Source: CAYWFP01 sp964457365 | GTDB lineage: Bacteria; Planctomycetota; SZUA-567 | DNA: 17,544 nt | Assembly: GCA_964457365.1 (NCBI GenBank) | Contig: CAYWFP010000087.1 | Span: forward strand, 1-17,544 | Direction of reading: 5' to 3' | In this document: in pieces, positions 7,355-14,064 of the stretch | Numbering within the stretch: the stretch's first letter is position 1 | Layout of the letters: each line of letters begins with the position of its first letter | Position numbers and translations under genes: made by a program | The notes under the pieces: model-generated | Databases searched by the model: none | Seen by the model: only the letters and a program-made list of their open reading frames with translations | What the model was told of the DNA's origin: nothing

Positions 7355-8328
7355 CGCTGCTGTTGGTCGTTATCGGCGTGACGTGCAGTCTCTTCCTCGG
7401 CGCCTTCTACAGCGGCCTGGAGACCGCCGTCTACAGCGCCAGCGAAGTCCGCCTGCGCGTGCTGGCCAGCCGGGGCGACCGACAGGCCCGGATAGCGCTG
7501 TTTCTGCTGCAGCGTTTGCCGCGGCTGATCACCGATACGCTGATCGGCACCAACATCGCCGTCTATGCCGGGACGTTCCTCCTGACCGCCTACTTCGAAC
7601 ACGTCCGCCTGCACAACGCCGAAGCGGCGGCGACCTTCATCCTCCTGCCGTTTTTCTTCATCTTCGCCGAGACGCTGCCCAAACGCATCGGTCACGCGAT
7701 AGCCGGTCCGTTCCTCCTGCACGGGGCGATGGCGATGCGCGTCTCCGGCTGGATCTTCCGGCCGCTCGGCATCATCCTGGGCAGCATCAGCTTCCTGCTG
7801 CAACGCACACTCGACCGCTTCGGGCTGCGCGCGCCGGAATTGACCGGGCGGCTGCAGCTCGCCGAACGTCTCGAGGCCAGCCACGCCGAAGGCCTGCTCA
7901 GCGCCGAGCAGCACCAGATGGCGATGCGCATCATGGAACTCGACGAGAAGACCGTCCGCGACGTGATGCTGAGCCGGCAGGCGATCTTTACCATCGCCGA
8001 GACCGACTCCTGCCGCGAGGCGGTCGCGATGATGATGCAGGCCAACCACTACCGGGCGCTGCTGATCGACCGCGGCGGCGCATTCACCGACCGGGTGGTG
8101 ACGCTGAATGCGATCATGCGTGCGCCCAACCTCCTCGACCAGCCGGTCACCGCCTGCGCCAGCGAGGCGCTGAAACTGCCGGCGAACACCAGCGTGGCCA
8201 AGGCGGTCAAACGCATGCGCGAGCTCAACACGCGCGTAGCCATCGTCACCAGCCGCGGCGGCGGAGCGGTCGGCGTGGTGACCCTCTCGCGTCTTCTGAG
8301 CACCGTCGTTGGCGGAATGCGTCTGTGA
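7351..8328 (+). CDS. Second CNNM/DUF21-CBS protein, lacking CorC_HlyC domain
   Basis: 325 residues. The start is set at the ATG at 7351 because GGAGG lies 6 bp before it and the ATGA overlap with the previous stop is typical of coupled genes; an in-frame ATG at 7156 would run the protein far into the upstream gene. The transmembrane CNNM domain shows SGLETAVYS (21-29) and AETLPK (106-111), matching SGSETA and GEVTPK of the upstream paralogue. A CBS pair follows from about 183 (VRDVMLSRQAIFTI), and the protein ends there without the CorC_HlyC module. Long-plus-short CNNM gene pairs suggest a heteromeric membrane complex (inference). The substrate ion is unknown. Confidence 0.88.
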   Translation: MTLLLVVIGVTCSLFLGAFYSGLETAVYSASEVRLRVLASRGDRQARIALFLLQRLPRLITDTLIGTNIAVYAGTFLLTAYFEHVRLHNAEAAATFILLPFFFIFAETLPKRIGHAIAGPFLLHGAMAMRVSGWIFRPLGIILGSISFLLQRTLDRFGLRAPELTGRLQLAERLEASHAEGLLSAEQHQMAMRIMELDEKTVRDVMLSRQAIFTIAETDSCREAVAMMMQANHYRALLIDRGGAFTDRVVTLNAIMRAPNLLDQPVTACASEALKLPANTSVAKAVKRMRELNTRVAIVTSRGGGAVGVVTLSRLLSTVVGGMRL

Positions 8329-8358
8329 AAAATGCTTGCGCTGCCGCGCATCCGCTCC

Positions 8359-8376
8359 AGAATAAGCGTCTATTCT
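8359..8376. promoter_or_regulatory. Inverted repeat just upstream of bshC
   Basis: AGAATA (8359-8364), 6-bp spacer, TATTCT (8371-8376): perfect arms ending 16 bp before the bshC start. It is AT-rich in a GC-rich context. It could be an operator or a small leader hairpin. A weak -35/-10 pair (TTGCGC at 8336, CAGAAT at 8358) overlaps it. Confidence 0.3.
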
Positions 8377-8392
8377 CCGTGCCGGAGCAACC

Positions 8393-10012
8393 ATGCGCTG
8401 CAGCCTGATCCCCGACCGCCTCGCCAAGTACCACGCCTACACCGTCGCCTACCGCGCCGCCGGCAGCACGCGCTACGCCGATTTCCATCCGCATGATCCG
8501 CGCGACCTGACGTCTATCGCCGACTTCGCCGCTTCGCTGAATTTCTCCGGCGATCGCGCGGAACTCTCTTCCACCCTGCTGGAACACGCCCGCCGGATGG
8601 ACGCGCCGCCGGAGTCGTTGGCGAATATCGAAGCTCTCGCCGATGCCGATACCGTCGCCGTCGTCGCCGGCCACCAGCCCGCGCTCTTCGGCGGCCCGCT
8701 CTTCATTCTGTTGAAGACGCTCTCGATCCTCCGGCTGGCGGCGCTGCTGAACGAATCCGATTCCACGCATCGCTATGTCCCGCTCTTCTGGAACGCGTCG
8801 GAGGAGCATAACCAAGCCGAGTTCGCCCGCCTCAGCGTCTTCGACAACGAGCACGATCTGGCGCGCCTGACGCTGGACCTGGAGCCGGCGCCGCGCATGG
8901 CCGCGGCTACGGCGGTCGACGCGGCCGCCGGTCTGCTGGACGAGCTCTCCGCGGTCCTGCCGGATACGGACTTTCTGTCTCCTCTCGCGCACGATCTGCG
9001 CGCCGCTATGCGAAACGATCTGGGCGAGACGTTTTCGCGCCTGCTGCTGCGTCAACTCGGTGCCTTCGGCCTGGTCGTTCTCGAACCGCGTTTCGTGCGC
9101 GAGCTGGCCGCGCCCGTAATCCGCCGGGCGCTCGCGGAGAACGTCCCCTGCCGGGAGTGCCTCGCCGCAGATACCGCCGCGATGCAGAACATGGGCTATT
9201 CGCCGCCGCTGCCGGTGGACGAGGCGGCGCGGACGCTGGTCTTCTACCTGCAGGAAGGCTGCCGCTACCGCATCCGCCGTGAAGACGACAGTCTCGTCCT
9301 GGAAGATGCCCGACAGCGTTTCGGCAAACGAGAGTTGCTGGACATGGTCGAGGCCCACCCCGAGCGTTTCTCGCCCGCCGCGGCGTTGCGTCCGATCGTG
9401 CAGGCCGCGATACTGCCGGTCTGCGTATACGTCGCCGGCGGCGGGGAATTGGCGTACCACCTGCAACTCCGCAAGCTTTTCGCGCATTGCCGGCAGACCA
9501 TGCCGCTTCTGCTGCCCCGCGCGGCGGCGACGCTGATGAAGTCCTCGGGCGAGAAGGTCCTCGCGCGGCTGTCCATCGATCCGATGCGCTTGCTGAGCGA
9601 GAACTGGGACTGGGAAACGGTGGAGAAGGAGGCGCTGGCCCACGTGGCCGAACAGGCCGATGCCTTCGCGACCTTCCGGGAGCGTCTGAAGCGGGCCGAG
9701 GCCGATCTCGAGGAGGATCTGCGCGAGACGGGGGTGTCGAACTTCAACGAACTCGCGCGCGAACGCCAGCGCTTCCTCGACCGGATCGAACGCGTCGAGC
9801 AGCAGTTCAAGCAGAAGAACCCTGCCGTCGGCGAAGGCCCGAAGCGCCAGTATCACCGCCTGCGCAAGCTGATCCTGCCCGGCGGCGGCTATCAGGAACT
9901 CGCCTCCTGGACGGTCTATTTCCAGGCGCTCTACGGCGCCGACCTGGCGGCGCGGCTCCTGCCGCACATCGATCCGCTGACTCCGATGCATCACCTTCTG
10001 CGGATGGACTGA
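8393..10012 (+). CDS. bshC: Bacillithiol biosynthesis cysteine-adding enzyme BshC (putative cysteine ligase)
   Basis: 539 residues, the family's length. BshC adds cysteine to glucosaminyl-malate in the last step of bacillithiol synthesis. Diagnostic blocks are VVAGHQPALFGGPLFILLKT (residues 90-109), PLFWNASEEHNQAEF (130-144, where most homologues I know have EDHD), RPIVQAAILPVCVYVAGGGELAYHLQLRKLF (given by its ends RPIVQAAILP at 333-342 and GELAYHLQLR at 351-360) and a charged coiled-coil region at about 410-495. GGAG lies 7 bp before the ATG. A GT2 glycosyltransferase gene follows after 2 bp, so the two are cotranscribed. No bshA (GT4) or bshB (deacetylase) is in the window, so the pathway must be completed elsewhere if bacillithiol is made. 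Confidence 0.9.
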   Translation: MRCSLIPDRLAKYHAYTVAYRAAGSTRYADFHPHDPRDLTSIADFAASLNFSGDRAELSSTLLEHARRMDAPPESLANIEALADADTVAVVAGHQPALFGGPLFILLKTLSILRLAALLNESDSTHRYVPLFWNASEEHNQAEFARLSVFDNEHDLARLTLDLEPAPRMAAATAVDAAAGLLDELSAVLPDTDFLSPLAHDLRAAMRNDLGETFSRLLLRQLGAFGLVVLEPRFVRELAAPVIRRALAENVPCRECLAADTAAMQNMGYSPPLPVDEAARTLVFYLQEGCRYRIRREDDSLVLEDARQRFGKRELLDMVEAHPERFSPAAALRPIVQAAILPVCVYVAGGGELAYHLQLRKLFAHCRQTMPLLLPRAAATLMKSSGEKVLARLSIDPMRLLSENWDWETVEKEALAHVAEQADAFATFRERLKRAEADLEEDLRETGVSNFNELARERQRFLDRIERVEQQFKQKNPAVGEGPKRQYHRLRKLILPGGGYQELASWTVYFQALYGADLAARLLPHIDPLTPMHHLLRMD

Positions 10013-10014
10013 CC

Positions 10015-10806
10015 ATGGTGCGCCTGCCTCGCTACAAGCTCATCCACGACCCGCCGCGACGCGGCGATACGCTGGTGCTCGTTCCGGTCTACAACGAGAT
10101 GCCGCACTTGGCCAACGTGCTCCGCGCCATCCAACTCTGCTGGGACGGCGACATCCTTGCCATCGACGACCACTCGGGCGATCACAGCCTCGAGCTGCTG
10201 CGCATGATCGAGACCATTCACGTCATGCACAACCGGCGCAACGCCGGTGCCGGCGGGGTCCTGCTCCAGGGCTTCCGCTTCGCCGCCGAGCGCGACTACC
10301 GCACCGTCGTCACGCTCGATGCCGACGGCCAGCACTCGCCCTTCCTGATACGCGATTTCGTCGGCGCCGTCTGTCCGCACTGCGACGGCTCCTGCGACTG
10401 CCGGGACAAGGCCGACTTCATCTGGGGCTCGCGCTACCTCCGCGGCTATCCCCGGCTGGCGCCGGCCTTTCGCGCGCGGCAGGAAGTCAACCGCCTGATC
10501 ACCGCGCGGCTGAACGAGATCACCGGCTACGAACTCACCGATGCCTTCTGCGGCTTCCGCGCCTACCGCGTCGCGGCGCTGCGGAAGCTGGACCTGACCG
10601 AGACCGGTTACGGCATGTTCATGCAGATGACGGTGCAGGCTGCGCGCGCGGGAATCCGTATCAAGGAGATCCCGGTGCCGCTGATCTATCTCGACGACAC
10701 GCGCAACTTCCAGGGCCAGTTCTCCGACACCGCCCAGCGCCTGGCCTATTACCACCGGGTCATCGACGAGGCGTCGGCCGAGAGCATGCCCAGCTCGCCT
10801 GCCTGA
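10015..10806 (+). CDS. GT2 glycosyltransferase (polyprenyl-phosphate sugar synthase type) with a four-Cys insert
   Basis: 263 residues; the ATG at 10015 is 2 bp after the bshC stop. GT-A fold motifs are VPVYNE (23-28), AIDDHSGDHS (49-58) and TLDADGQH (100-107), where D102-x-D104 is the metal-binding DxD. The later GYELTDAFCGFRAYR (171-185) is typical of dolichyl-phosphate-mannose-synthase-like bacterial enzymes. There is no C-terminal membrane segment, so it is probably cytosolic or peripheral. After the DxD helix comes CPHCDGSCDC (120-129), a C-x2-C-x3-C-x-C cluster where relatives usually have a short loop before the GSR motif (WGSRYL). It may bind zinc or respond to redox state (inference). 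Donor and acceptor are unknown. A role in thiol-sugar chemistry is possible from the bshC link but unproven; BshA itself is a GT4 enzyme. Confidence 0.88.
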   Translation: MVRLPRYKLIHDPPRRGDTLVLVPVYNEMPHLANVLRAIQLCWDGDILAIDDHSGDHSLELLRMIETIHVMHNRRNAGAGGVLLQGFRFAAERDYRTVVTLDADGQHSPFLIRDFVGAVCPHCDGSCDCRDKADFIWGSRYLRGYPRLAPAFRARQEVNRLITARLNEITGYELTDAFCGFRAYRVAALRKLDLTETGYGMFMQMTVQAARAGIRIKEIPVPLIYLDDTRNFQGQFSDTAQRLAYYHRVIDEASAESMPSSPA

Positions 10807-10926
10807 ACGACCTTCTCGCGGGTTTGTTTGCCGTCAGGACCCACATGCAATCCCTTGCTCAAATGGCAGTTGTGGCTTTCTCTGAATTGTTTCGACCCGT
10901 ACTGGGTGTAGGCGGCCTTATCCAGG

Positions 10927-11055
10927 ATGAACAAGGACGAGATGATGGTCGAGAACGACGGCGAATTGCCGAGACGCTTTCTGCAAGCGCAGGACCAGGA
11001 TGCGTTCGCGAATCTGGTCGAACGTCACGGTCCGATGGTGCGCGATATCTGCGGC
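10927..11055 (+). pseudogene. 5' remnant of an ECF sigma-factor gene
   Basis: From the ATG at 10927 the frame reads ELPRRFLQAQDQDAFANLVERH followed by GPMVRDIC (quoted by its core QDQDAFANLVERHGPMV). This is the start of sigma region 2 in ECF sigma factors common in planctomycetes and verrucomicrobia. After about 43 residues the similarity stops and the frame degenerates; the rest of region 2 and all of region 4 are absent. A weak AGG precedes the ATG. The break coincides, within about 10 bp, with the start of the uracil-DNA glycosylase remnant in another frame, so this looks like a deletion junction. The 120 bp between the glycosyltransferase and this ATG show no supported gene. Confidence 0.55.
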
Positions 11056-11060
11056 AGCGG

Positions 11061-11324
11061 CGCGGGCACCTCGACGCGGCGCTTGCCGCCGCCGGCATCC
11101 GGCGAGAAACGCTGTATATCACCAGCACGGTCAGGTGTCGGCCTCCCGCCAACCGCGATCCGTGCGCCGAAGAGATGGATATCTGCTGCCGGTACTGGTT
11201 GCGCGCGCACCTGGTCGCCTATCATCCCGCCGCCGCCATGCGTTTTCCGAAGATCTTCCGGGCGTTCGCGCTGGACATCTCGGCTCTGGCGCGCTGGCTG
11301 AAGCGTGACGGCGAACGCGGCTGA
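11061..11324 (+). pseudogene. Remnant of family-4 uracil-DNA glycosylase, 5' truncated and internally deleted
   Basis: In the frame ending at the TGA at 11322, the sequence reads HLDAALAAAGIRRETLYITS, then TVRCRPPANRDPCAEEMDICC. This is the family-4 UDG block that carries two of the four [4Fe-4S] cysteines (CRPP-NRDP-E-C). It then jumps to HLVAYHPAAAMRFPKIFRAF, which is the C-terminal HP motif region. The N-terminal half, including the GEAPG-type catalytic motif and the other two cysteines, is missing, and the stretch that normally holds the P-x-V-x-x-LG segment between these blocks (roughly 45 residues) is also missing. No start codon or ribosome site of its own is seen. It should not encode an active glycosylase. 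The upstream part of this frame (10824-11060) is not UDG-like. Confidence 0.6.
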
Positions 11325-11336
11325 AACCGCCGGTGT

Positions 11337-11366
11337 TTGACATGCGCCGTACGTTCGTGCCATAAT
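11337..11366 (+). promoter_or_regulatory. Strong sigma-70 promoter of the zf-TFIIB gene
   Basis: TTGACA (11337-11342, perfect), 18-bp spacer, CATAAT (11361-11366), with TG one base before the -10 (extended -10). The expected start is near 11373. This rules out the in-frame ATG at 11365, which lies inside the -10, and leaves a leader of about 50 nt to the ATG at 11422. Confidence 0.75.
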
Positions 11367-11421
11367 GACTGCAATGGGGCCGCGGCGAAGGCGGCCGCGG
11401 AAGCGCACAGGAAGGCGACCT

Positions 11422-11937
11422 ATGACATCAGGCTTATACAGCGTCGGCATGGCCATCAAATCGGCGCAGCAGACCGAGAGGCGCCGCCGTGAAAGCCAGC
11501 AGGCGTATCGCGATAAGGCGCGGCAGTTGATGCGGAAGCAGCGCCCCGACAACCTCGACGAGGACGAGAAGGAACTCCTCGCCAGCATCGAACGCCAGCT
11601 TCTCGACAAAAGCGCGCGCGTGGGCGTCTCCTGCCCCGAGTGCGAACAGGCGATGTGCAAGGCGCGCGTGCACGGCGTGACCATCGACTGCTGCCCCGAC
11701 TGCGGCAGCCTCTGGTTCGATCCGGGCGAACTCGCGGAACTGGCCGAGGCCGAAGACGATATCCCCGGACACGGCGCGAAGAGCCGCCCCGGCAAGCATC
11801 CCTGCCCCGTCTGCGGCGAGCAGATGATCGAGCATCCGTATCACCGGATGTACAACCTCCTCGTTGACCGCTGCCCCACCGGGCACGGCATCTATCTCGA
11901 AGAGGGCGAACTCCGCCGCGCGCTCGAGATCACCTGA
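11422..11937 (+). CDS. zf-TFIIB domain protein with two zinc ribbons
   Basis: 171 residues. The start at 11422 has AGGAAGG 6 bp upstream; the earlier ATG at 11365 precedes the predicted transcript. Residues ~15-65 form a highly charged helical segment, possibly a coiled coil (TERRRRESQQAYRDKARQLM). The first ribbon is C71-x2-C74 … C91-x2-C94 followed by GSLWFDPGELAEL, the classic zf-TFIIB signature (PF13453). The second is C118-x2-C121 … C141, but the fourth ligand position is Gly144 with His145 next to it, then GIYLEEGELRRAL. These are small cytoplasmic proteins of unknown role; nucleic-acid or protein binding is only a guess. It is an intact gene between decayed ones, and its last 8 bp overlap a minus-strand remnant. 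Confidence 0.85.
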   Translation: MTSGLYSVGMAIKSAQQTERRRRESQQAYRDKARQLMRKQRPDNLDEDEKELLASIERQLLDKSARVGVSCPECEQAMCKARVHGVTIDCCPDCGSLWFDPGELAELAEAEDDIPGHGAKSRPGKHPCPVCGEQMIEHPYHRMYNLLVDRCPTGHGIYLEEGELRRALEIT

Positions 11938-12238
11938 ACCGCGCCCTCCCTCGCGCCCTTGGGTTCTGCCTGAACACTCCGGTGGCCGGTTGCCTTGGCG
12001 CCGGGCGACGCCTCCGCGTCGCGGGAGGAGAGCGCGTCGCCTTCACCGCACGAACATGACTGTTCACCATCAGCGTGGCGAGCGCAAGGCGCTGCCCTCG
12101 CTCATCATCGACGGCAGGCGAAAAGTAGTTGTCGGACCCGACGAAGTAGGTGACGAGCCCGTCCTTCCTCCACACGCTGATGGAAGAATTGATCCGAATC
12201 GATCCCGCGGGGAATCCTGGTATGCGCAACCGTGCCAT
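11930..12238 (-). pseudogene. Remnant of a transposase-like helix-turn-helix protein
   Basis: From the ATG at 12238 (AGGAG 7 bp upstream) the frame reads MARLRIPGFPAGSIRINSSI and continues WRKDGLVTYFVGSDNYFSPAVDD (core DGLVTYFVGSDNYFS) and then ALATLMVNSHVRA. This resembles the N-terminus of helix-turn-helix proteins or transposases (DGxVTYF…, then LxxNxxVRxxDL) that occur in many copies in Kiritimatiellota- and Lentisphaerota-like genomes, recalled from memory. After VRAV the expected helix-turn-helix is lost to an Arg/Pro-rich stretch, and the end (TGVFRQNPRARGRA) again looks like the region before the catalytic core. The frame then stops after 102 residues at the end of the zf-TFIIB gene, with no catalytic domain. 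No terminal inverted repeats or target duplications are evident. Moderate confidence in the family, higher that it is not intact. Confidence 0.45.
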
Positions 12239-12401
12239 GACGGGGCTCCTGTGTCCCACACAAAGGATTGCCGCCATCGCTTGCTTGTCACGAAGAAAAA
12301 GCGCCGCCCCGGATTCCGCTCAGTGCACGAGAAAGCCGGCCGAGCTCAGGAAGTCCGAGCTTCCTAACGCTTGCTCACGGATTTCTAACGGGAAACTGCT
12401 G
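12239..12401. other. Non-coding stretch upstream of the cheB promoter
   Basis: I see no convincing gene here. It holds the ribosome site of the minus-strand remnant (near 12246-12250) and one short inverted repeat, AGGAAG (12348-12353) / CTTCCT (12360-12365) with a 6-bp loop. The repeat has no T-tract and so is not a convincing terminator. Confidence 0.4.
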
Positions 12402-12431
12402 TTGCCGAATCGGGGGGGGGCGTGCCATTAT
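12402..12431 (+). promoter_or_regulatory. Putative cheBD promoter with poly-G spacer
   Basis: TTGCCG (12402-12407), 18-bp spacer, CATTAT (12426-12431), with TG one base before the -10. The 14 bp around the -10 (CGTGCCATTATGAC) match those of the zf-TFIIB promoter at 13 positions. Half of the spacer is a run of nine G (12412-12420). A change in that run would alter hexamer spacing. Confidence 0.5.
12412..12420 (+). repeat. Homopolymer run of nine G
   Basis: Nine consecutive G within the putative cheB promoter spacer, the longest single-base run I noticed in the window. Such tracts are prone to slipped-strand length change, and also to sequencing or assembly error. Confidence 0.9.
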
Positions 12432-12478
12432 GACCGGTCGCGGCCGGGACCGGGCTGTCGCGACACGGGAGATCCGGG

Positions 12479-13579
12479 ATGACCAGTCAAGCTACGCGCA
12501 CCGTGCGGGTGCTGATTGTCGACGACTCGCCGCTGGTGCAGGAACTCCTCACCAAGGGCTTGAGCATGGACCCGGGCATCGAGGTCGTCGGGGCCGCCAC
12601 CGACCCGTACGCCGCGCGCGACCAGCTCCTGCAACTCAGGCCCGACGTGCTGACGCTGGACGTGACCATGCCGCGCATGGACGGCGTGGCGTTCTTGCGC
12701 AAGCTGATGCCGCAGTACCCGATCCCCGTGATCATGGTCAGTTCGCTCACCGGCAAGGGCCAGCAGGTCACCCTCGACGCCTTGGCCGCCGGCGCGGTCG
12801 ACTTCGTCACCAAGCCCGAGGGCAACAACATGCGCGGACTGAGCGAGATGATCGTCGAGCTGCAAGTCAAGATCAAGGGCGCCGCCCGGGCCAACGTCGC
12901 GCACTGGAAGGGGCATACCTTCGCCCCCCAGACGCCCTCGCCCGCGCAGGCTCCCAAGCCCGTCGTCACCACCCGCTACGACGACGCGCTCGCGAAGGCC
13001 GCGGACCGGGTCATCCTCGTCGGCGCCTCCACCGGCGGCACCGAGGCGATCAAGGGCGTGGTCGAGAAGCTGCCCGCGATGACCCCGGGCATGCTCATCG
13101 TCCAGCACATGCCCAGCGGCTTCACGTCCATGTTCGCCAGGCGCCTCGACCGGGTCTGCGCCATGGAGGCCAAGGAGGCCGAGCACAACGACGAGGTCCG
13201 CCCCGGACGCATCCTCGTCGCGCCCGGGGGATTCCAGATGCGGCTCGCGCGCGAGGGCGGGCGCTTCGTGGTCAAGGTCCAGCCGGGGGAACTCGTCTGC
13301 GGCCACTGCCCCGCGGTGGAGGTTCTCATGCAGTCGGCCGCGCTCACGGCCGGGGAGAAGGCCGTCGGCGTCATGCTCACCGGCATGGGGCGAGACGGCG
13401 CCGAGGGCATGGTGGCGCTGCGCCGCAGCGGCGCGCACTGTTTGGCCCAGGACGAGGAGACGTCGGTCGTCTTCGGCATGCCGCGCGAGGCGTACGAACG
13501 CGGCGGCGCCGAGGCGCTGGTACCGCTGGAGCGGATGGGCGAGCGAATCATGCAGACCATCGCCGGGCCGCGCCGATGA
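12479..13579 (+). CDS. cheB: Chemotaxis response regulator protein-glutamate methylesterase CheB
   Basis: 366 residues. The receiver domain (~8-125) has D15-D16, phosphoacceptor Asp61 (LTLDVTMPRMDG), Ser88 and Lys102 (VTKPEG), so it is intact. A linker rich in Pro/Ala/Gln (~145-165) leads to the methylesterase domain (~177-362), with the triad Ser184 (VGASTGG), His210 (VQHMP) and Asp306 (TGMGRDGAEG). It removes methyl groups from, and can deamidate, glutamates of methyl-accepting chemotaxis proteins when phosphorylated by CheA. GGGAG lies 7 bp before the ATG. The gene overlaps cheD by ATGA. The partner CheR and CheA are not in the window. The poly-G promoter spacer upstream may make expression variable. 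Confidence 0.96.
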   Translation: MTSQATRTVRVLIVDDSPLVQELLTKGLSMDPGIEVVGAATDPYAARDQLLQLRPDVLTLDVTMPRMDGVAFLRKLMPQYPIPVIMVSSLTGKGQQVTLDALAAGAVDFVTKPEGNNMRGLSEMIVELQVKIKGAARANVAHWKGHTFAPQTPSPAQAPKPVVTTRYDDALAKAADRVILVGASTGGTEAIKGVVEKLPAMTPGMLIVQHMPSGFTSMFARRLDRVCAMEAKEAEHNDEVRPGRILVAPGGFQMRLAREGGRFVVKVQPGELVCGHCPAVEVLMQSAALTAGEKAVGVMLTGMGRDGAEGMVALRRSGAHCLAQDEETSVVFGMPREAYERGGAEALVPLERMGERIMQTIAGPRR

Positions 13580-14064
13580 GCCAGATCAACGTCGGCGTGG
13601 GCGAGCTCTATGCCAGCCGCGACCCCGCGGATATCATCGCCACGCACGCGCTGGGCACCTGCGTGGCGGTGATCCTGCTGGATGCGCAGAGCCGCTGCGC
13701 GGGGCTGGCGCATATCGCGCTCCCGGAGAGCGCGATCAACCCCGAGGATGCGCGCACCCGCCCGGCCCGGTACGCCGACACGAGCCTGCCGGCGCTGCTG
13801 GAGGCGATGGCCCGCGTCGGCTCGCACGCCCCGCCCCAGCACCTGACGGTCAAGCTCGCCGGCGGCGCGAATATCCTGCAGGACGGCAACCCGAAGCATA
13901 TCGGCTGGCGCAACGTCACCACGCTGCGCGAGCTGCTGGCCCGCCGCGGCATGCGCGTGCAGGCCGAGGACGTCGGCGACATAATCAGCCGCACGGTCAA
14001 GATCGGCGTCGCCGGCGGCTGCGTCACTCTCAACACCCCCGGACGCCCGCCCTGGGCGCTGTAG
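13576..14064 (+). CDS. cheD: Chemoreceptor glutamine deamidase CheD (copy 1)
   Basis: 162 residues. The start is the ATG of the ATGA overlap with cheB. The catalytic set is complete: Thr23, Cys29 (ALGTCVAV) and His46 (AHIALPES), with the 6- and 17-residue spacing of characterised CheD. Later conserved blocks are PARYADTSLPALLEAM, VKLAGGANIL and NVTTLRELLARRGM. CheD deamidates receptor glutamines and, in Bacillus and Thermotoga, is regulated by CheC. Cotranscription with cheB pairs the two receptor-modifying activities. It is clearly diverged from the second CheD at 16274-16816, so the two probably serve different receptors or states (inference). No clear terminator follows in the 118 bp before the solute-binding protein gene. 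Confidence 0.94.
   Translation: MSQINVGVGELYASRDPADIIATHALGTCVAVILLDAQSRCAGLAHIALPESAINPEDARTRPARYADTSLPALLEAMARVGSHAPPQHLTVKLAGGANILQDGNPKHIGWRNVTTLRELLARRGMRVQAEDVGDIISRTVKIGVAGGCVTLNTPGRPPWAL

Noticed and set aside
8246..9994. Very long minus-strand open frame opposite bshC
   Set aside because: Complete overlap with a well-supported gene, Arg/Gln-rich shadow composition, no domain or ribosome site.
10749..10934. Small minus-strand open frame of 61 codons over the end of the glycosyltransferase gene
   Set aside because: No recognisable domain, and its C-terminal third is antisense to a real gene; composition alone is not support.
11365..11421. Earlier ATG for the zf-TFIIB gene
   Set aside because: It lies inside the -10 hexamer of the promoter; the residues it adds are Arg/Pro-rich, and the ATG at 11422 has a good ribosome site.
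12268..13575. In-frame extension of cheD copy 1 far upstream through cheB
   Set aside because: The upstream part is an out-of-frame reading of cheB, Arg/Gly-rich and without homology; the ATGA overlap start at 13576 fits CheD length and its conserved N-terminus.
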